Assembly (NCBI GenBank): GCA_030064955.1
Contig: JASJDW010000003.1
Coordinates: 1-51,049 of the forward strand
Reading direction: 5' to 3'
Origin: Crocosphaera sp.
Lineage (GTDB): Bacteria; Cyanobacteriota; Cyanobacteriia; Cyanobacteriales; Microcystaceae
DNA: 51,049 nucleotides
Shown: piece after piece, positions 1 through 9,347 of the stretch
Numbering within the stretch: position 1 is the stretch's first letter
How the letters are laid out: the number at the start of each line of letters is the position of its first letter
The notes under the pieces: generated by a model
Seen by the model: the letters and a program-made list of their open reading frames with translations, nothing else
What the model was told of the DNA's origin: nothing
Databases searched by the model: none
Translations under genes and position numbers: made by a program

Positions 1-2
1 AT

Positions 3-239
3 GCCATTTCTATCTACATTTATCTAAAATCTATTAGAAAAGATATTGATACTATTTTTTATCAATTATTAGAACAAAGTCATGGTAAAATTAGTATACT
101 AACCTTTATGCAAGCCACAGAACTATCTCCCAATGAAGCCCAAGACTATTTGAACAAAAAATTAAGAGAATTAAGAGGAAATCGTCATAGTACCCGTGGT
201 AATATTTATTATGAGTTTAATGCTTGGCAAAACTATTAA
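3..239 (+). CDS. C-terminal end of a truncated hypothetical protein
   Basis: An open frame enters from the left edge and ends at TAA 237-239, giving the last 78 residues of a protein. The fragment begins AISIYIYLKSIRKDID and ends NAWQNY. A stretch reading like ILTFMQATELSPNEAQDYL resembles the helix-turn-helix half of small winged-helix modules that close many cyanobacterial proteins of unknown function, but I cannot name the family. The upstream part lies outside the window. A short spacer with no obvious terminator separates it from the next gene on the same strand. Coding status is fairly safe because the frame is open to the edge and its codon use matches the neighbours. Confidence 0.6.
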   Translation, partial: AISIYIYLKSIRKDIDTIFYQLLEQSHGKISILTFMQATELSPNEAQDYLNKKLRELRGNRHSTRGNIYYEFNAWQNY

Positions 240-334
240 AGGAGGCAGAATGTTTAATTTCTAGCATAAGAGTGAAATTATCAATATTCGTGGTAAATAA
301 AGCAAAAAAATATTACACTAAGTGAGGGAAAATC

Positions 335-592
335 ATGAATAAAATAATGAGAGAGACAATTTTGACTTGGTTAAACCGCTTATTAGTAGCGGATGTGTTT
401 TTAATCTTTTTGGGTTTTTTCTGGTTTATAGCTGCAATTATTGGTCGTTCGGTGGGAGTTCCCCTCGGTTTTGATCTTTGGTATAAACTCTGGCAACCTT
501 TGTTTAATCCTGCCATTGGTATTCTCTTTTTAGGGGCAATTCTTACTTGGGGAATTAATAAAATTTCTCAAAGACTAGATTCTAATTCTTAA
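335..592 (+). CDS. small two-helix membrane protein, hypothetical
   Basis: An 85-residue protein with two clear hydrophobic segments, about residues 17-38 (VADVFLIFLGFFWF...) and 57-75 (NPAIGILFLGAILTWG), separated by a loop carrying a WYKLW motif. It looks like an integral membrane protein with both ends on the same side. The start at 335 has a purine-rich GAGGG about 8 bases upstream; a second ATG at 350 is possible. It reads in the same direction as the Fe-S/metallo-hydrolase gene that begins 28 bases after its stop, so the two may be co-transcribed. I recognise the type as conserved in cyanobacteria but know no function. Confidence 0.7.
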   Translation: MNKIMRETILTWLNRLLVADVFLIFLGFFWFIAAIIGRSVGVPLGFDLWYKLWQPLFNPAIGILFLGAILTWGINKISQRLDSNS

Positions 593-620
593 AAAAACTA
601 ACAATTTTAACAAGATAATT

Positions 621-1493
621 ATGGCTACCGTAGAAAAACGTCGGCAAGAAAATGTTTCAGGTAATTTTTATGTTGATAGTAGTTGTATTGATTGTGATAC
701 CTGTCGTTGGATGTCTCCTACGGTATTTCATCGAGAAAATAACCAATCAGCCGTCTATCATCAACCCACTGAAACCACAGAAATTTTAGCAGCTTATGAA
801 GCGTTACTGTCTTGTCCCACTGCTTCCATTGGAACCGTAGAAAAACCCAAGAATATTAAAGAAATTCAGCAACAATTTCCTTTGTCTATTGCTGAAAATG
901 TTTATCATTGCGGTTATCATTCAGAAAAATCTTTTGGGGCAGCTAGTTATTTTATTCAACGAGAACAAGGAAATATATTGATTGATTCCCCTCGCTTTTC
1001 TCCTCCATTGGTAAAACAATTAGAAGCAAAAGGAGGTATTCAATACTTATATCTAACCCATAAGGATGATGTGGCCGATCATGAAAAATTTGCCAACCAT
1101 TTTGGCTGTGAAAGAATACTTCATACTGATGACATAACAGAAAAAACTCAAGGGGTTGAAATTCAATTATCAGGGTATCAACCTATCAGTTTTGCTCCTG
1201 ATTTACTCATTATTCCTGTTCCTGGTCATACCAAAGGTCATACGGTTCTTTTATACAATGAAACCTATTTATTTTCAGGAGATCATTTAGCTTGGTCACC
1301 TTACTTAAATCATCTGTATGGATTTCATCGTTTCTGTTGGTATGACTGGTCAGAACAAATCGTTTCTATGAAAAAATTAGCGAATTACTCTTTTGAATGG
1401 GTATTACCTGGCCATGGCCGTCGTTATCACGATGACAGGGACACAATACAACAACAAATGACACAATGTATTCAGTGGATGGAGTCCCAATAA
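621..1493 (+). CDS. ferredoxin-domain / metallo-beta-lactamase-fold protein
   Basis: A 290-residue fusion. Residues about 15-75 form a ferredoxin-like domain with Cys22-x2-Cys25-x2-Cys28 and a distant Cys-Pro near 65, enough for one [4Fe-4S] (or [3Fe-4S]) cluster. Residues about 90-285 are a metallo-beta-lactamase fold: the segment THKDDVADH replaces the usual HxHxDH, then HTKGH, SGDHL and LPGHG supply later ligands. The second His of the canonical motif is Asp here, so the metal site is probably altered. Proteins with this Fe-S plus hydrolase architecture occur in cyanobacteria and plants. The substrate is unknown; a redox or oxidoreductase-linked hydrolase role is inference. It sits upstream of hemE with an 86-base gap. 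Confidence 0.8.
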   Translation: MATVEKRRQENVSGNFYVDSSCIDCDTCRWMSPTVFHRENNQSAVYHQPTETTEILAAYEALLSCPTASIGTVEKPKNIKEIQQQFPLSIAENVYHCGYHSEKSFGAASYFIQREQGNILIDSPRFSPPLVKQLEAKGGIQYLYLTHKDDVADHEKFANHFGCERILHTDDITEKTQGVEIQLSGYQPISFAPDLLIIPVPGHTKGHTVLLYNETYLFSGDHLAWSPYLNHLYGFHRFCWYDWSEQIVSMKKLANYSFEWVLPGHGRRYHDDRDTIQQQMTQCIQWMESQ

Positions 1494-1579
1494 TAATAAA
1501 TATTCGTTACAAATGCTGTAATACAGGGAACCCCAAATGATAGGCTGAAAAATGCACGCTTATTACTGGGGAAGCCATA

Positions 1580-2644
1580 ATGACAGGAGCTAACGATACA
1601 CCCTATCTTCTTCGTGCTGCACGGGGAGAAATCTTAGACCGTCCGCCGGTTTGGATGATGCGACAGGCCGGACGTTATATGAAAGTTTATCGGGATTTAC
1701 GAGACAAATACCCCAGTTTTCGCGAACGATCCGAAAATCCTGACCTTGCCATCGAAATTTCTCTGCAACCTTGGCGAGCATTTCAACCTGACGGGGTGAT
1801 TATGTTCTCTGATATTTTAACCCCTTTACCTGGGATGGGCATCCCATTTGATATCGTCGAAAGCAAAGGGCCAGTCATCGATCCACCCATTCGTACCAAA
1901 GAGCAAGTGGATAACTTGCGTCCCCTTGACCCAGAAGAGTCTCTACCCTTTATCAAAACGATTTTAAACGCTCTTAGAGCAGAAGTCGGCAACCAATCCA
2001 CTGTGTTAGGATTTGTGGGATCACCTTGGACATTAGCCGCTTATGCCATTGAAGGGAAAAGTTCTAAGAATTATGCCATTATCAAAAGCATGGCCTTTTC
2101 CCAACCTCAGATCCTCCATAACTTTTTGAGTAAAATAGCTGATGCGATCGCTATTTATGTCCGTTATCAGATCGATTGTGGGGCGCAAGTGGTACAATTG
2201 TTTGATTCCTGGGCGGGTCAACTGAGTCCTCAAGACTATGAAACCTTTGCCTTACCTTATCAACAACAGGTGGTACGTCAGGTTAAAGCAACTCATCCTG
2301 ATACCCCTCTAATTCTTTATATCAGCGGTAGTGCTGGTGTTTTAGAGAGAATGGGGCAGTCTGGTGTGGATATTGTTAGTTTAGACTGGACTGTAGATAT
2401 GGCCGAAGGGAGACAACGCTTAGGTCAGAAGATGAAAGTACAGGGAAATATCGATCCAGGGGTGTTATTTGGATCCCAAGACTTCATCAAAGCGCGTATT
2501 TTAGATACAGTACGCAAAGCCGGAAGAGGTGGCCATATTTTAAACTTAGGTCATGGTGTTTTGGTGGGAACCCCTGAAGATAATGTCCGTTGTTTCTTTG
2601 AAACAGCAAAACAAGTCGATCAATTATTAGCCGTTCCTGTGTAA
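1580..2644 (+). CDS. hemE: uroporphyrinogen decarboxylase
   Basis: Converts uroporphyrinogen III to coproporphyrinogen III by removing four acetate carboxyls, a cytosolic step shared by haem, chlorophyll and bilin synthesis. The 354-residue length is normal. The family signature [12 protein letters not shown] lies at residues 23-34 and MFSDIL at 75-80 contains the catalytic Asp78. [16 protein letters not shown] (about 144-159) and [13 protein letters not shown] near the C-terminus are also typical. The ATG follows GGGGAAG at suitable spacing. A strong hairpin with a T-run follows the stop, so it is probably a single-gene transcript. Neighbouring chlI belongs to the chlorophyll branch of the same pathway. 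Confidence 0.97.
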   Translation: MTGANDTPYLLRAARGEILDRPPVWMMRQAGRYMKVYRDLRDKYPSFRERSENPDLAIEISLQPWRAFQPDGVIMFSDILTPLPGMGIPFDIVESKGPVIDPPIRTKEQVDNLRPLDPEESLPFIKTILNALRAEVGNQSTVLGFVGSPWTLAAYAIEGKSSKNYAIIKSMAFSQPQILHNFLSKIADAIAIYVRYQIDCGAQVVQLFDSWAGQLSPQDYETFALPYQQQVVRQVKATHPDTPLILYISGSAGVLERMGQSGVDIVSLDWTVDMAEGRQRLGQKMKVQGNIDPGVLFGSQDFIKARILDTVRKAGRGGHILNLGHGVLVGTPEDNVRCFFETAKQVDQLLAVPV

Positions 2645-2670
2645 TTGTCTTTAACCATAATTAGATTGGT

Positions 2671-2708
2671 AGGGGTTAACAATCGTTGACCCCTATGTTA
2701 ATTTTTTC
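2671..2708 (+). terminator. intrinsic terminator after hemE
   Basis: A 10-base-pair stem (AGGGGTTAAC pairing with GTTGACCCCT, one G-T pair) with a four-base loop is followed within a few bases by a T-rich tract, 27 bases past the hemE stop. It is well placed to end hemE transcription before chlI. Confidence 0.75.
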
Positions 2709-2925
2709 AATTGAAAATCATCAATCTTCTTCGTACTTACAACCCTTTACGAGTTACACAAATACACTTAACTCCTGACTCGGAGACTCCTAAAATTCAG
2801 AACCTTATTACAAAGGTGCAAGATGTGAGGATTAGATAGCCTAAGTTCATGGCACAATAGGAAAGATTGACCAAGTAAGCGATCGCATAGCAAAATTAAA
2901 CTGAGAACACACCGAAATAACATAG

Positions 2926-4002
2926 ATGACTGCAACCTTACAAGCTCCTCCAAAAACCCATCGCGTTGTATTTCCTTTTACCGCTATTGTTGGCCAAGAA
3001 GAGATGAAACTGGCCTTACTCCTCAATGTCATTGACCCGAAAATTGGGGGTGTGATGATTATGGGCGATCGCGGTACGGGAAAATCAACCGCAATCCGCG
3101 CGTTAGCTGACTTACTCCCTGAAATTGAAGTTGTAGAAAACGATCCGTTTAATTCTCATCCGTCTGATCCTGATTTGATGAGTGATAGTGTGCGTCAGAT
3201 GTTGGAGGAACAAGGATCGTTACCGGTTGCTCATAAAAAAGTGACGATGGTTGATTTACCCCTTGGTGCAACGGAGGATAGAGTTTGTGGCACCATTGAT
3301 ATTGAAAAGGCTTTATCAGAAGGGGTAAAAGCGTTTGAACCGGGGTTATTAGCCAAAGCAAACCGAGGTATTTTGTATGTAGATGAAGTTAACCTCCTCG
3401 ACGATCATTTAGTAGATGTATTATTAGACTCTGCGGCCAGTGGTTGGAATACAGTCGAAAGGGAAGGTATTTCTATTCGTCACCCGGCTAGATTCGTTTT
3501 AGTAGGATCAGGAAACCCCGAAGAAGGGGAATTACGACCTCAGTTATTGGATCGTTTTGGAATGCACGCAGAGATTCATACAGTAAAAGAACCTAACCTA
3601 CGCGTACAAATTGTTGAACAACGCTCGGAATTTGATCGAGATCCTCAAAAATTCTCTGAAACTTACCAAGCGGAGCAAGATGAGTTACAAGATAGTTTAG
3701 TTAAAGCGCAAAATTTACTTCCTTCCGTTAACATCGATTATGACTTGCGGGTAAAAATCTCGGAAGTGTGTTCAGAATTGGATGTGGATGGACTACGGGG
3801 AGATATTGTCACTAACCGTGCATCGAAAGCGTTAGCAGCATTTGAAGGACGTACAGAGGTGACAGTAGATGATATTCGTCGGACTATGGTGTTATGTTTG
3901 CGTCATCGACTTCGTAAAGATCCCCTGGAAACCATTGATTCAGGTTATAAAGTTGAAAAAGCCTTTAATCGAGTCTTTGGTTTAGAAACAGAAGAAAATT
4001 AA
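2926..4002 (+). CDS. chlI: magnesium-protoporphyrin chelatase, AAA+ subunit I
   Basis: ChlI is the AAA+ motor of magnesium chelatase; with ChlD and ChlH it inserts Mg into protoporphyrin IX, the first committed chlorophyll step. The 358-residue protein has the Walker A motif GDRGTGKST at 47-55, Walker [10 protein letters not shown] at 148-156, the sensor-like [19 protein letters not shown] stretch at 194-212 with Arg210 as the likely arginine finger, and the C-terminal helical lid. Length and motifs are those of the cyanobacterial enzyme. The 281-base leader contains no other gene. The transcript ends at a hairpin shared with the converging gloA. Neither chlD nor chlH is present in the window. 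Confidence 0.97.
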   Translation: MTATLQAPPKTHRVVFPFTAIVGQEEMKLALLLNVIDPKIGGVMIMGDRGTGKSTAIRALADLLPEIEVVENDPFNSHPSDPDLMSDSVRQMLEEQGSLPVAHKKVTMVDLPLGATEDRVCGTIDIEKALSEGVKAFEPGLLAKANRGILYVDEVNLLDDHLVDVLLDSAASGWNTVEREGISIRHPARFVLVGSGNPEEGELRPQLLDRFGMHAEIHTVKEPNLRVQIVEQRSEFDRDPQKFSETYQAEQDELQDSLVKAQNLLPSVNIDYDLRVKISEVCSELDVDGLRGDIVTNRASKALAAFEGRTEVTVDDIRRTMVLCLRHRLRKDPLETIDSGYKVEKAFNRVFGLETEEN

Positions 4003-4037
4003 GATAACTGTGTAGGGTCAAAGAACAAAGAAGGTTA

Positions 4038-4060
4038 TGAGAGTGTTTTTCACACTCTCA
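4038..4060. terminator. bidirectional terminator between chlI and gloA
   Basis: An eight-base-pair stem (TGAGAGTG / CACTCTCA) with a T-rich loop lies in the 71-base gap between converging genes. A weak T-rich tract follows on the plus side. It can serve both transcripts. Confidence 0.6.
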
Positions 4061-4073
4061 CATTTTAATTATA

Positions 4074-4505
4074 CTAAGAGGCTGTTCCTACGGTTTCTTT
4101 TTCCTGTTTAGATGACCCTTGGGTTCCTAATTGGATTAATTCTACTTTATAACCGTTGGGGTCTTCTACAAAGGCAATAACCGTTGTCCCGTGTTTCATT
4201 GGGCCAGGTTCTCTGGTAACATTTCCTCCCTGTTGTTTAATTGCTTCACAGGTTCCATAGATATCATCAACACCTAAAGCAATGTGTCCATAAGCATTGC
4301 CTAAGTCATAAGAATCTACACCCCAATTATAGGTTAATTCAATAACTGCGGTGTCAGACTCATCCCCATAACCCACAAAAGCAAGCGTAAACTCGCCTCC
4401 AGGATAGTCTTTTTGACGAATGAGTTTCATTCCTAAAATATCGCAGTAGAATTTTAAGGATTCTTCCAGGTTTTTAACCCGTAACATTGTATGTAGAAGA
4501 CGCAT
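4074..4505 (-). CDS. gloA: lactoylglutathione lyase (glyoxalase I)
   Basis: Glyoxalase I isomerises the glutathione hemithioacetal of methylglyoxal to S-lactoylglutathione. The 143-residue protein carries the metal ligands of the bacterial Ni/Co type at His5, Glu56, His74 and Glu122, in the contexts [25 protein letters not shown] and YKVELIQLG. The stretch [19 protein letters not shown] is also characteristic. The C-terminal tail of about 18 residues after the last ligand is not conserved. It begins 15 bases after the stop of the mechanosensitive-channel gene on the same strand, so the pair could share a transcript. Confidence 0.95.
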   Translation of the reverse strand: MRLLHTMLRVKNLEESLKFYCDILGMKLIRQKDYPGGEFTLAFVGYGDESDTAVIELTYNWGVDSYDLGNAYGHIALGVDDIYGTCEAIKQQGGNVTREPGPMKHGTTVIAFVEDPNGYKVELIQLGTQGSSKQEKETVGTAS

Positions 4506-4520
4506 AATTTCTTTTTTAGA

Positions 4521-6194
4521 TTAAACAACAATGTGATCATTGCGATCATTATTTTTTATGTTATCATCTGTAACCCAAATTTTCTGTTGAGGAACAGGCA
4601 AGGGTAAACCTTGTTTATCAAATTCTACTTTGAGACGACGACGAAATTCCCTGGAAACATCCCATTGTTTGAGGGGTTTAGTTTTGATCCAAACTCGAAT
4701 AATTAACCCTCGTTCCTCGAAGTTATCAACCCCTAAAATTTCAGGTTTATCTATAATATAATTTCGCCATTGCCGATCTGTTGCCATCCCTTCAGCGACA
4801 TCTTTAACAACATACAAAGCTTGATCAATATCAGCATTATAAGCGACAGGAATTAATAAATCAGCCCGTGACCAATGATTAGAATGATTAGCAACAATTT
4901 TAACTTCACTATTAGGAATTGTGATTAATCTTCCTTCTGGATCTCGTAGTTGGGTTATCCTTAAATTGATGTTTTCAACTAACCCGCCAAAGTCCTGAAC
5001 TTGAATGACATCACCCACAGCATATTGATCTTCAAGGATGATAAAAAAGCCATTAATGGCATCTCTAATGAGGTTTTGAGAAGCTAAAGACACCCCAACC
5101 CCTAAAATACCTAAACCTGCTAGTAAAGGAGCTATATCAATACCAATTAAAGATAAACCAATTAAAATACCGGCACTGGTAAACACAACTGTCACCACAC
5201 TACGAAATACGACAGTTACTGTATTAATTCGTAGTTCTAATCGTTGATTTTCATGAAAATCTAACAGGTTACGAATCATTAAAACAGATGTTAATTTAGC
5301 AATTAAAGCATAACCTAAACGAATTGCTACATAGGTTCCTAAACTTACAAATCCCAATCTAGCTGGAATTCTTAAGAGAGTAATTAACCAAATTTGAGCA
5401 ATTCTTGTGTAGGGAAATAAGCCAACTATTACTAAACTTGAACCAATCCAAATACCAGCTTGAGCTAGTTGTAATAATCGATATTGAACTTCTTTAATAT
5501 TCCAATGTTGTCGATTTGTTAACAACATTGACATGGGTTGATCGCTTCTTTCTTCTCCAATATTTTGTTGAGAAGATTTCAAACGGTTAATTTTGCGAAT
5601 AAGCAGTTGATTAAATATAAAAGCACCGCCTAAAATACCCAGAGAAATTAATCCTTTTGTAATTAATGATTCTAATTGACGTTCTTGTTTCGCTTTTTTA
5701 AATCCTTCTTGCAATTGTTCAATAATGTTATTGGCTTTTGTTTCAGGATCAATACCTTCATTTTGAAAATCAAGATTTCCAACGGTAATTAATTGTATGC
5801 TTTCATCACCCACAGTGACGTAAATTTTAGGGTTTTCTTGCCCTCTTTGTGTAATTTCTAATTCAGGGTTTTCCTGAGAAAAATAGAGATCACTAATTCT
5901 ATCTAAACGATTTTTAATAATCTCAACTCTTTCACCAATTTTTGATTTTGGATAGGTGATATTAAATAAACAACGACCATCTAAGCGAATACAGGTAGTA
6001 ACATTTGTTTCTTGAGAATTTTGAGCCAACCAGCTATTAGTATCACTAATTTCTGGTAAGAAAGGAATGATTTGTGGTTGGGCTTTCGCTGGTAATGACC
6101 CTTGAAATACGGTTATAAATAGTAGAGTGGTGGTAAAAAGTTTATGATTTAAAAAATGAGTGAGTGTAAGATTATTTTTCAAGGATTTAAACAT
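4521..6194 (-). CDS. MscS-family mechanosensitive channel with periplasmic N-terminus
   Basis: A 557-residue small-conductance mechanosensitive channel relative that would release solutes when membrane tension rises. The first 39 residues look like a signal peptide ending near LPAKAQ, followed by a soluble domain of about 140 residues. Membrane helices follow from about residue 180. The pore helix TM3 and the start of the beta domain are recognisable in LLAGLGILGVGVSLAS, NLIRDAINGF and QYAVGDVIQVQDFGG. The C-terminal alpha/beta domain includes RDPEGRLITIPNSEV. It is twice the size of E. coli MscS and closer to the larger multi-helix forms. A second, unrelated-looking MscS homologue lies at 9666-11051. 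Confidence 0.88.
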   Translation of the reverse strand: MFKSLKNNLTLTHFLNHKLFTTTLLFITVFQGSLPAKAQPQIIPFLPEISDTNSWLAQNSQETNVTTCIRLDGRCLFNITYPKSKIGERVEIIKNRLDRISDLYFSQENPELEITQRGQENPKIYVTVGDESIQLITVGNLDFQNEGIDPETKANNIIEQLQEGFKKAKQERQLESLITKGLISLGILGGAFIFNQLLIRKINRLKSSQQNIGEERSDQPMSMLLTNRQHWNIKEVQYRLLQLAQAGIWIGSSLVIVGLFPYTRIAQIWLITLLRIPARLGFVSLGTYVAIRLGYALIAKLTSVLMIRNLLDFHENQRLELRINTVTVVFRSVVTVVFTSAGILIGLSLIGIDIAPLLAGLGILGVGVSLASQNLIRDAINGFFIILEDQYAVGDVIQVQDFGGLVENINLRITQLRDPEGRLITIPNSEVKIVANHSNHWSRADLLIPVAYNADIDQALYVVKDVAEGMATDRQWRNYIIDKPEILGVDNFEERGLIIRVWIKTKPLKQWDVSREFRRRLKVEFDKQGLPLPVPQQKIWVTDDNIKNNDRNDHIVV

Positions 6195-6408
6195 AAATCA
6201 AGATAAATGAAAGCAACTATTTCTTTGGGAATATTCCTCTTGATAGAGTGATAGAGGTTGATATAGACAAGGAAAGATTGTCTATAAAGTTAGTCTTAGT
6301 ATAACTTAACATTTAGACTTTGCAATAGACAAAGGTTGATAATGTAGAATTTTTTCAACCAATAATACACTATCAACCTATTGAGAATTTATAACTTTCT
6401 AGACTGGT

Positions 6409-7197
6409 TTAGGCTTTTAAAGCAGCTTGATAATTTAAGACACGAATTAAAGTACCTTCTTTGGGTAAATCTTCAAATTTCAGGCGAAGTTTATCATTAT
6501 TAACTTGCTTGACATTCATGTCTTTTACTAGGTCTAAAAAGTTACCCAATGGTTCTATGTCACAAGTTTCTTCATCCGCTGCTGAAGTCCGATAATGGGT
6601 AGGTATCATTATTTTAGGACGTAACGTTTCCATTGCTTGTTTCCCTTCAACGGAATTATAGGCTTTAGGACCGCCTCCTACGGGTATACAAGCCACATCT
6701 GGACTGCCTAATAAAATTTTTTGTTCTATATTGATAGGAGCAGCAGCCCCCCCTAAATGGACGACACGGATACCTCCTTGAGTCCAACGCCAAGCGACAT
6801 TGGTTCCGAAACGTTGACCCCCTTGGCGATCGTGGGCAATGCCAACTCCCTGAAGTCGAAAGCCATTGATTTCATAAACACCAGGTTCATACAATACTTT
6901 GGGGTTCCCTGGTAAGTTTTCTGCTGCCCCTTCGTCCCACATTTGACTACTAATAATCACCAGATCCGCTTCAACTTTGGGTAAACGATAACCTGCGGTA
7001 CAGCCAATAGAACGAAAAGGATTTGCTAAAATTCTGATACCCCCTCCTGTAAATAAGAAGGCGGTATGACCTAAATATTGAATCAATAAGGAATCTTTAC
7101 TTTGGGCTGAAACTGTTTGAAAACGAGAAGATAAAGAGATTCCTGAGGCTGCTATGGCACTAGCCCCGGCATATCGTATAAATTGTCGCCGTTTCAT
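6409..7197 (-). CDS. Tat-exported metallo-beta-lactamase-fold hydrolase
   Basis: A protein of about 262 residues with a twin-arginine signal (MKRRQFIRYAGASAIA), then a beta-lactamase-like fold of the UlaG-related type (YLGHTAFLF, PTHYRTS). The HxHxDH motif is not present: the segment is VIISSQMWDEGAAENLPG, so metal binding and catalysis are doubtful, though IAHDRQGG and IPTHY retain His. I place the start at ATG 7197 rather than the TTG two codons upstream because the Tat motif begins there. It is the last gene of a minus-strand run behind trpG with a 21-base gap. Function unknown; a periplasmic or thylakoid-lumen location is inferred from the signal. Confidence 0.75.
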   Translation of the reverse strand: MKRRQFIRYAGASAIAASGISLSSRFQTVSAQSKDSLLIQYLGHTAFLFTGGGIRILANPFRSIGCTAGYRLPKVEADLVIISSQMWDEGAAENLPGNPKVLYEPGVYEINGFRLQGVGIAHDRQGGQRFGTNVAWRWTQGGIRVVHLGGAAAPINIEQKILLGSPDVACIPVGGGPKAYNSVEGKQAMETLRPKIMIPTHYRTSAADEETCDIEPLGNFLDLVKDMNVKQVNNDKLRLKFEDLPKEGTLIRVLNYQAALKA

Positions 7198-7218
7198 TAT
7201 CAATCTTAAAAATAGAAT

Positions 7219-7815
7219 TTATTGCGGGTTTAACATCTTGAGAAAGTTCTTTAACAGGGATTTTCCTGACGTGGTTAAGATACTTTCTGGATGAAATTGT
7301 ACCCCTTGAAGGTGTGGATAGTCTTTATGTTGTAACCCCATAATGGTTCCATCTTCAGTCCAAGCGGTAATTTCGAGGACATCGGGGAGGGTTTCCCGTT
7401 CCACCACTAAACTGTGGTAACGGGTGGCTTCAAAGGGATTATCTAACCCTTGAAATACCCCTTGATTATTATGATAAATAGGAGAGGTTTTACCGTGCAT
7501 CAAAATAGGGGCAGAAATGACCTTTCCACCAAACACTTGTCCCATGCTTTGGTGGCCGAGACAAACTCCTAAAATGGGAACTTGTGAACCGAGTTCTTTG
7601 AGTAACTCTAAAGAAACCCCTGCATCTTCTGGGCGACCTGGCCCTGGAGAAATGACAATGCCATCGGGGTTAAGATGACGAATTTTAGGGAGATCGATTT
7701 TATCATTACGGTAGACTTGGATATCTGAGGCAACTGGCCAATTAAAGCCTAATTCTCCTAAATACTGCACCAAGTTATAGGTAAAACTATCGTAATTATC
7801 GATAACGAGAATCAA
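7219..7815 (-). CDS. trpG: anthranilate/aminodeoxychorismate synthase glutaminase subunit
   Basis: A 198-residue class I glutamine amidotransferase that releases ammonia from glutamine for chorismate amination, serving tryptophan and possibly folate synthesis. The catalytic triad is visible: Cys85 in GVCLGHQ, His175 and Glu177 in QFHPES. The oxyanion motif SPGPGRPEDAG is at 56-66. Translation begins at TTG 7815, supported by GAGGAG seven bases upstream and the conserved ILVIDNYDSFTYN immediately following. TrpG and PabA cannot be separated by sequence alone; in bacteria with one copy it often serves both. It lies in a run with dgkA and ybeY upstream. Confidence 0.93.
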   Translation of the reverse strand: MILVIDNYDSFTYNLVQYLGELGFNWPVASDIQVYRNDKIDLPKIRHLNPDGIVISPGPGRPEDAGVSLELLKELGSQVPILGVCLGHQSMGQVFGGKVISAPILMHGKTSPIYHNNQGVFQGLDNPFEATRYHSLVVERETLPDVLEITAWTEDGTIMGLQHKDYPHLQGVQFHPESILTTSGKSLLKNFLKMLNPQ

Positions 7816-7861
7816 TGCTTATCTCCTCGATGATGGTTATGAGTGCGATCGCTACAACGGT

Positions 7862-8371
7862 TTAGAAAGGAAAGACGATAGCGACTAAGGGGGGCGCAAT
7901 AATAAACCCTGCTACCAATAAAGCAGCTAGGGCTGAAATCATAACGGCACCGGCAGCACAGTCTTTGGCAATTTTAGCTAATTCATGATAAGACTGACCG
8001 ACGGTTAAATCGACCACTGATTCTAGGGCGGTATTGAGTAATTCTAAGACCATTACTAAAGCACAAGTCAGAGCCACGATCGCCATCCCCACAGCATTGA
8101 CGTGAAGCAGTAGCCCCACGCTGATAGCAGTGGCTGTCATGGCGGTATGAATACGGAAATTTCGTTGTGTCACAAAAGCATAAGAAACACCAGCCCAAGC
8201 GTATTTAAAGCTCAAAAACAGATTAGGGGCAATGTGCCAAGCAGAGTTCTTTCTAATCTCTGAGGGGCTTTCTTGGCTTGGATACTCAGGGATATGGGGC
8301 TGTGTTAAGGCCGCTGCACTGGAGAAAAAGCTAGTGGCAGAAGATTGAGTCATTTTAAAATCGGCTTTCAT
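7862..8371 (-). CDS. dgkA: diacylglycerol kinase (DgkA family)
   Basis: A 169-residue integral membrane kinase of the DgkA/undecaprenol-kinase family, phosphorylating diacylglycerol or undecaprenol to recycle lipid. The active-site signature ELLNTALESVVDL runs from residue 110 (Glu110, Asn113, Glu117). Three hydrophobic helices lie at about 76-95, 97-113 and 141-166. The first 50 residues are a cytosolic extension absent from E. coli DgkA but usual in cyanobacteria. It is 46 bases upstream of trpG and follows ybeY on the same strand. In Gram-positive bacteria dgkA and ybeY are often adjacent, as here. Confidence 0.92.
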   Translation of the reverse strand: MKADFKMTQSSATSFFSSAAALTQPHIPEYPSQESPSEIRKNSAWHIAPNLFLSFKYAWAGVSYAFVTQRNFRIHTAMTATAISVGLLLHVNAVGMAIVALTCALVMVLELLNTALESVVDLTVGQSYHELAKIAKDCAAGAVMISALAALLVAGFIIAPPLVAIVFPF

Positions 8372-8461
8372 AATCTTAAATTTTGCTAAGTTTGGTACAG
8401 AATAATTAAATATTTTTACAAAGTCTGTTCAATTAGAACATATAGTGCAGCAGTTTTGCAC

Positions 8462-8986
8462 TCAAAGACTGACAAATTTTAACAATGTTTCCTGCTGTTG
8501 TAGCATTTTTTGTAAACTTTGTTCATCTGGATGGTCCCATCCCAACAGGTGAAGAAACCCGTGAGAGGCTAAGCAAGCGAGTTCCCGTTTAAGGCTATGA
8601 TCCTGTTGTTGTGCCTGTTTTTGTGCCGTTTCCACTGAAATGACAATGTCTCCTATGTATAAGGGTTCTAATAAGTTTTCTTCAGAAGCCATAGTCGGAA
8701 AATCCCATTCTAGGGTAGCAAAGGCAAGCACATCAGTGGGTTGATTTTTTTGGCGATATTGGGCGTTCAAGCTTTGTATTTCTTCATCTCCCGTTAATCT
8801 CAGGGTTAATTCATAACCAGAAGCTGGGGGAAAATAAGAAACAAGGGCTTGTCCCCATACTTGAAACCACCGCTTCCAGGTTTGAGAGGAAATAGGATCA
8901 GATGTTGCCATTTGCCCTAAATTAACCCAGAAAACGTCTTGAACATTTAGCTCAATCACTGGATTTGAAGTCTCATCAGCTATCAT
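8462..8986 (-). CDS. ybeY: endoribonuclease YbeY, rRNA maturation factor
   Basis: YbeY is a zinc metalloendoribonuclease for 16S rRNA 3' maturation and ribosome quality control. The UPF0054 signature SHGFLHLLGWDHPD provides His142, His146 and His152 for zinc. PTDVLAFA at 83-90 is another family hallmark. At 174 residues the length is ordinary; the first 20 or so residues are variable. The ATG at 8986 follows ACAGG. The gene begins 10 bases after the stop of the small membrane protein upstream and is followed by dgkA. Confidence 0.95.
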   Translation of the reverse strand: MIADETSNPVIELNVQDVFWVNLGQMATSDPISSQTWKRWFQVWGQALVSYFPPASGYELTLRLTGDEEIQSLNAQYRQKNQPTDVLAFATLEWDFPTMASEENLLEPLYIGDIVISVETAQKQAQQQDHSLKRELACLASHGFLHLLGWDHPDEQSLQKMLQQQETLLKFVSL

Positions 8987-8996
8987 CCTGTTTATG

Positions 8997-9185
8997 CTAA
9001 CGGGTTAAATAGGAAATTCCAATTAAGAAACCCAAAAGTCCTGCGGTGGTGAGAAAAAAGTGTTTAAGAGAAGTCCCTTTTTTGCGAACCATATTACGCA
9101 TTGCCAACTTAGTGTAACTGGGTGGCGGTTCATTAGTAGGGGTTTCGGGGGTATTTTCTTGGATGGATGGGGGTGTATTGGTCAT
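8997..9185 (-). CDS. small single-helix membrane protein (DUF3285-like)
   Basis: About 62 residues when started at ATG 9185, where GGAAAAG lies upstream; a longer reading to 9242 adds 19 unconvincing residues. The protein has a proline- and threonine-rich head, a basic linker (KLAMRNMVRKKGTSLKHF) and one C-terminal membrane helix (FLTTAGLLGFLIGISYL). This matches the DUF3285 family of short cyanobacterial proteins as I remember it. It heads the run ybeY-dgkA-trpG-hydrolase with a 10-base gap to ybeY. Function unknown. Confidence 0.75.
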   Translation of the reverse strand: MTNTPPSIQENTPETPTNEPPPSYTKLAMRNMVRKKGTSLKHFFLTTAGLLGFLIGISYLTR

Positions 9186-9347
9186 AGAACTTTTCCGTGT
9201 TTTTCCATAAGTCTGTTTCTTAATGTAACAGTTTGTTACCAAAGATCAATGATTCTTAACAACTTACTTACTGATCGGGATCACCCCTCTAACTTTAATG
9301 GTTCCCCAATTCGATAATAATCCTATCATTATCAATAACTAATGCCC

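Noticed and set aside
8997-9242. 81-residue reading of the small membrane protein
   Set aside because: The extra 19 residues are not conserved-looking, while ATG 9185 has a suitable upstream site.
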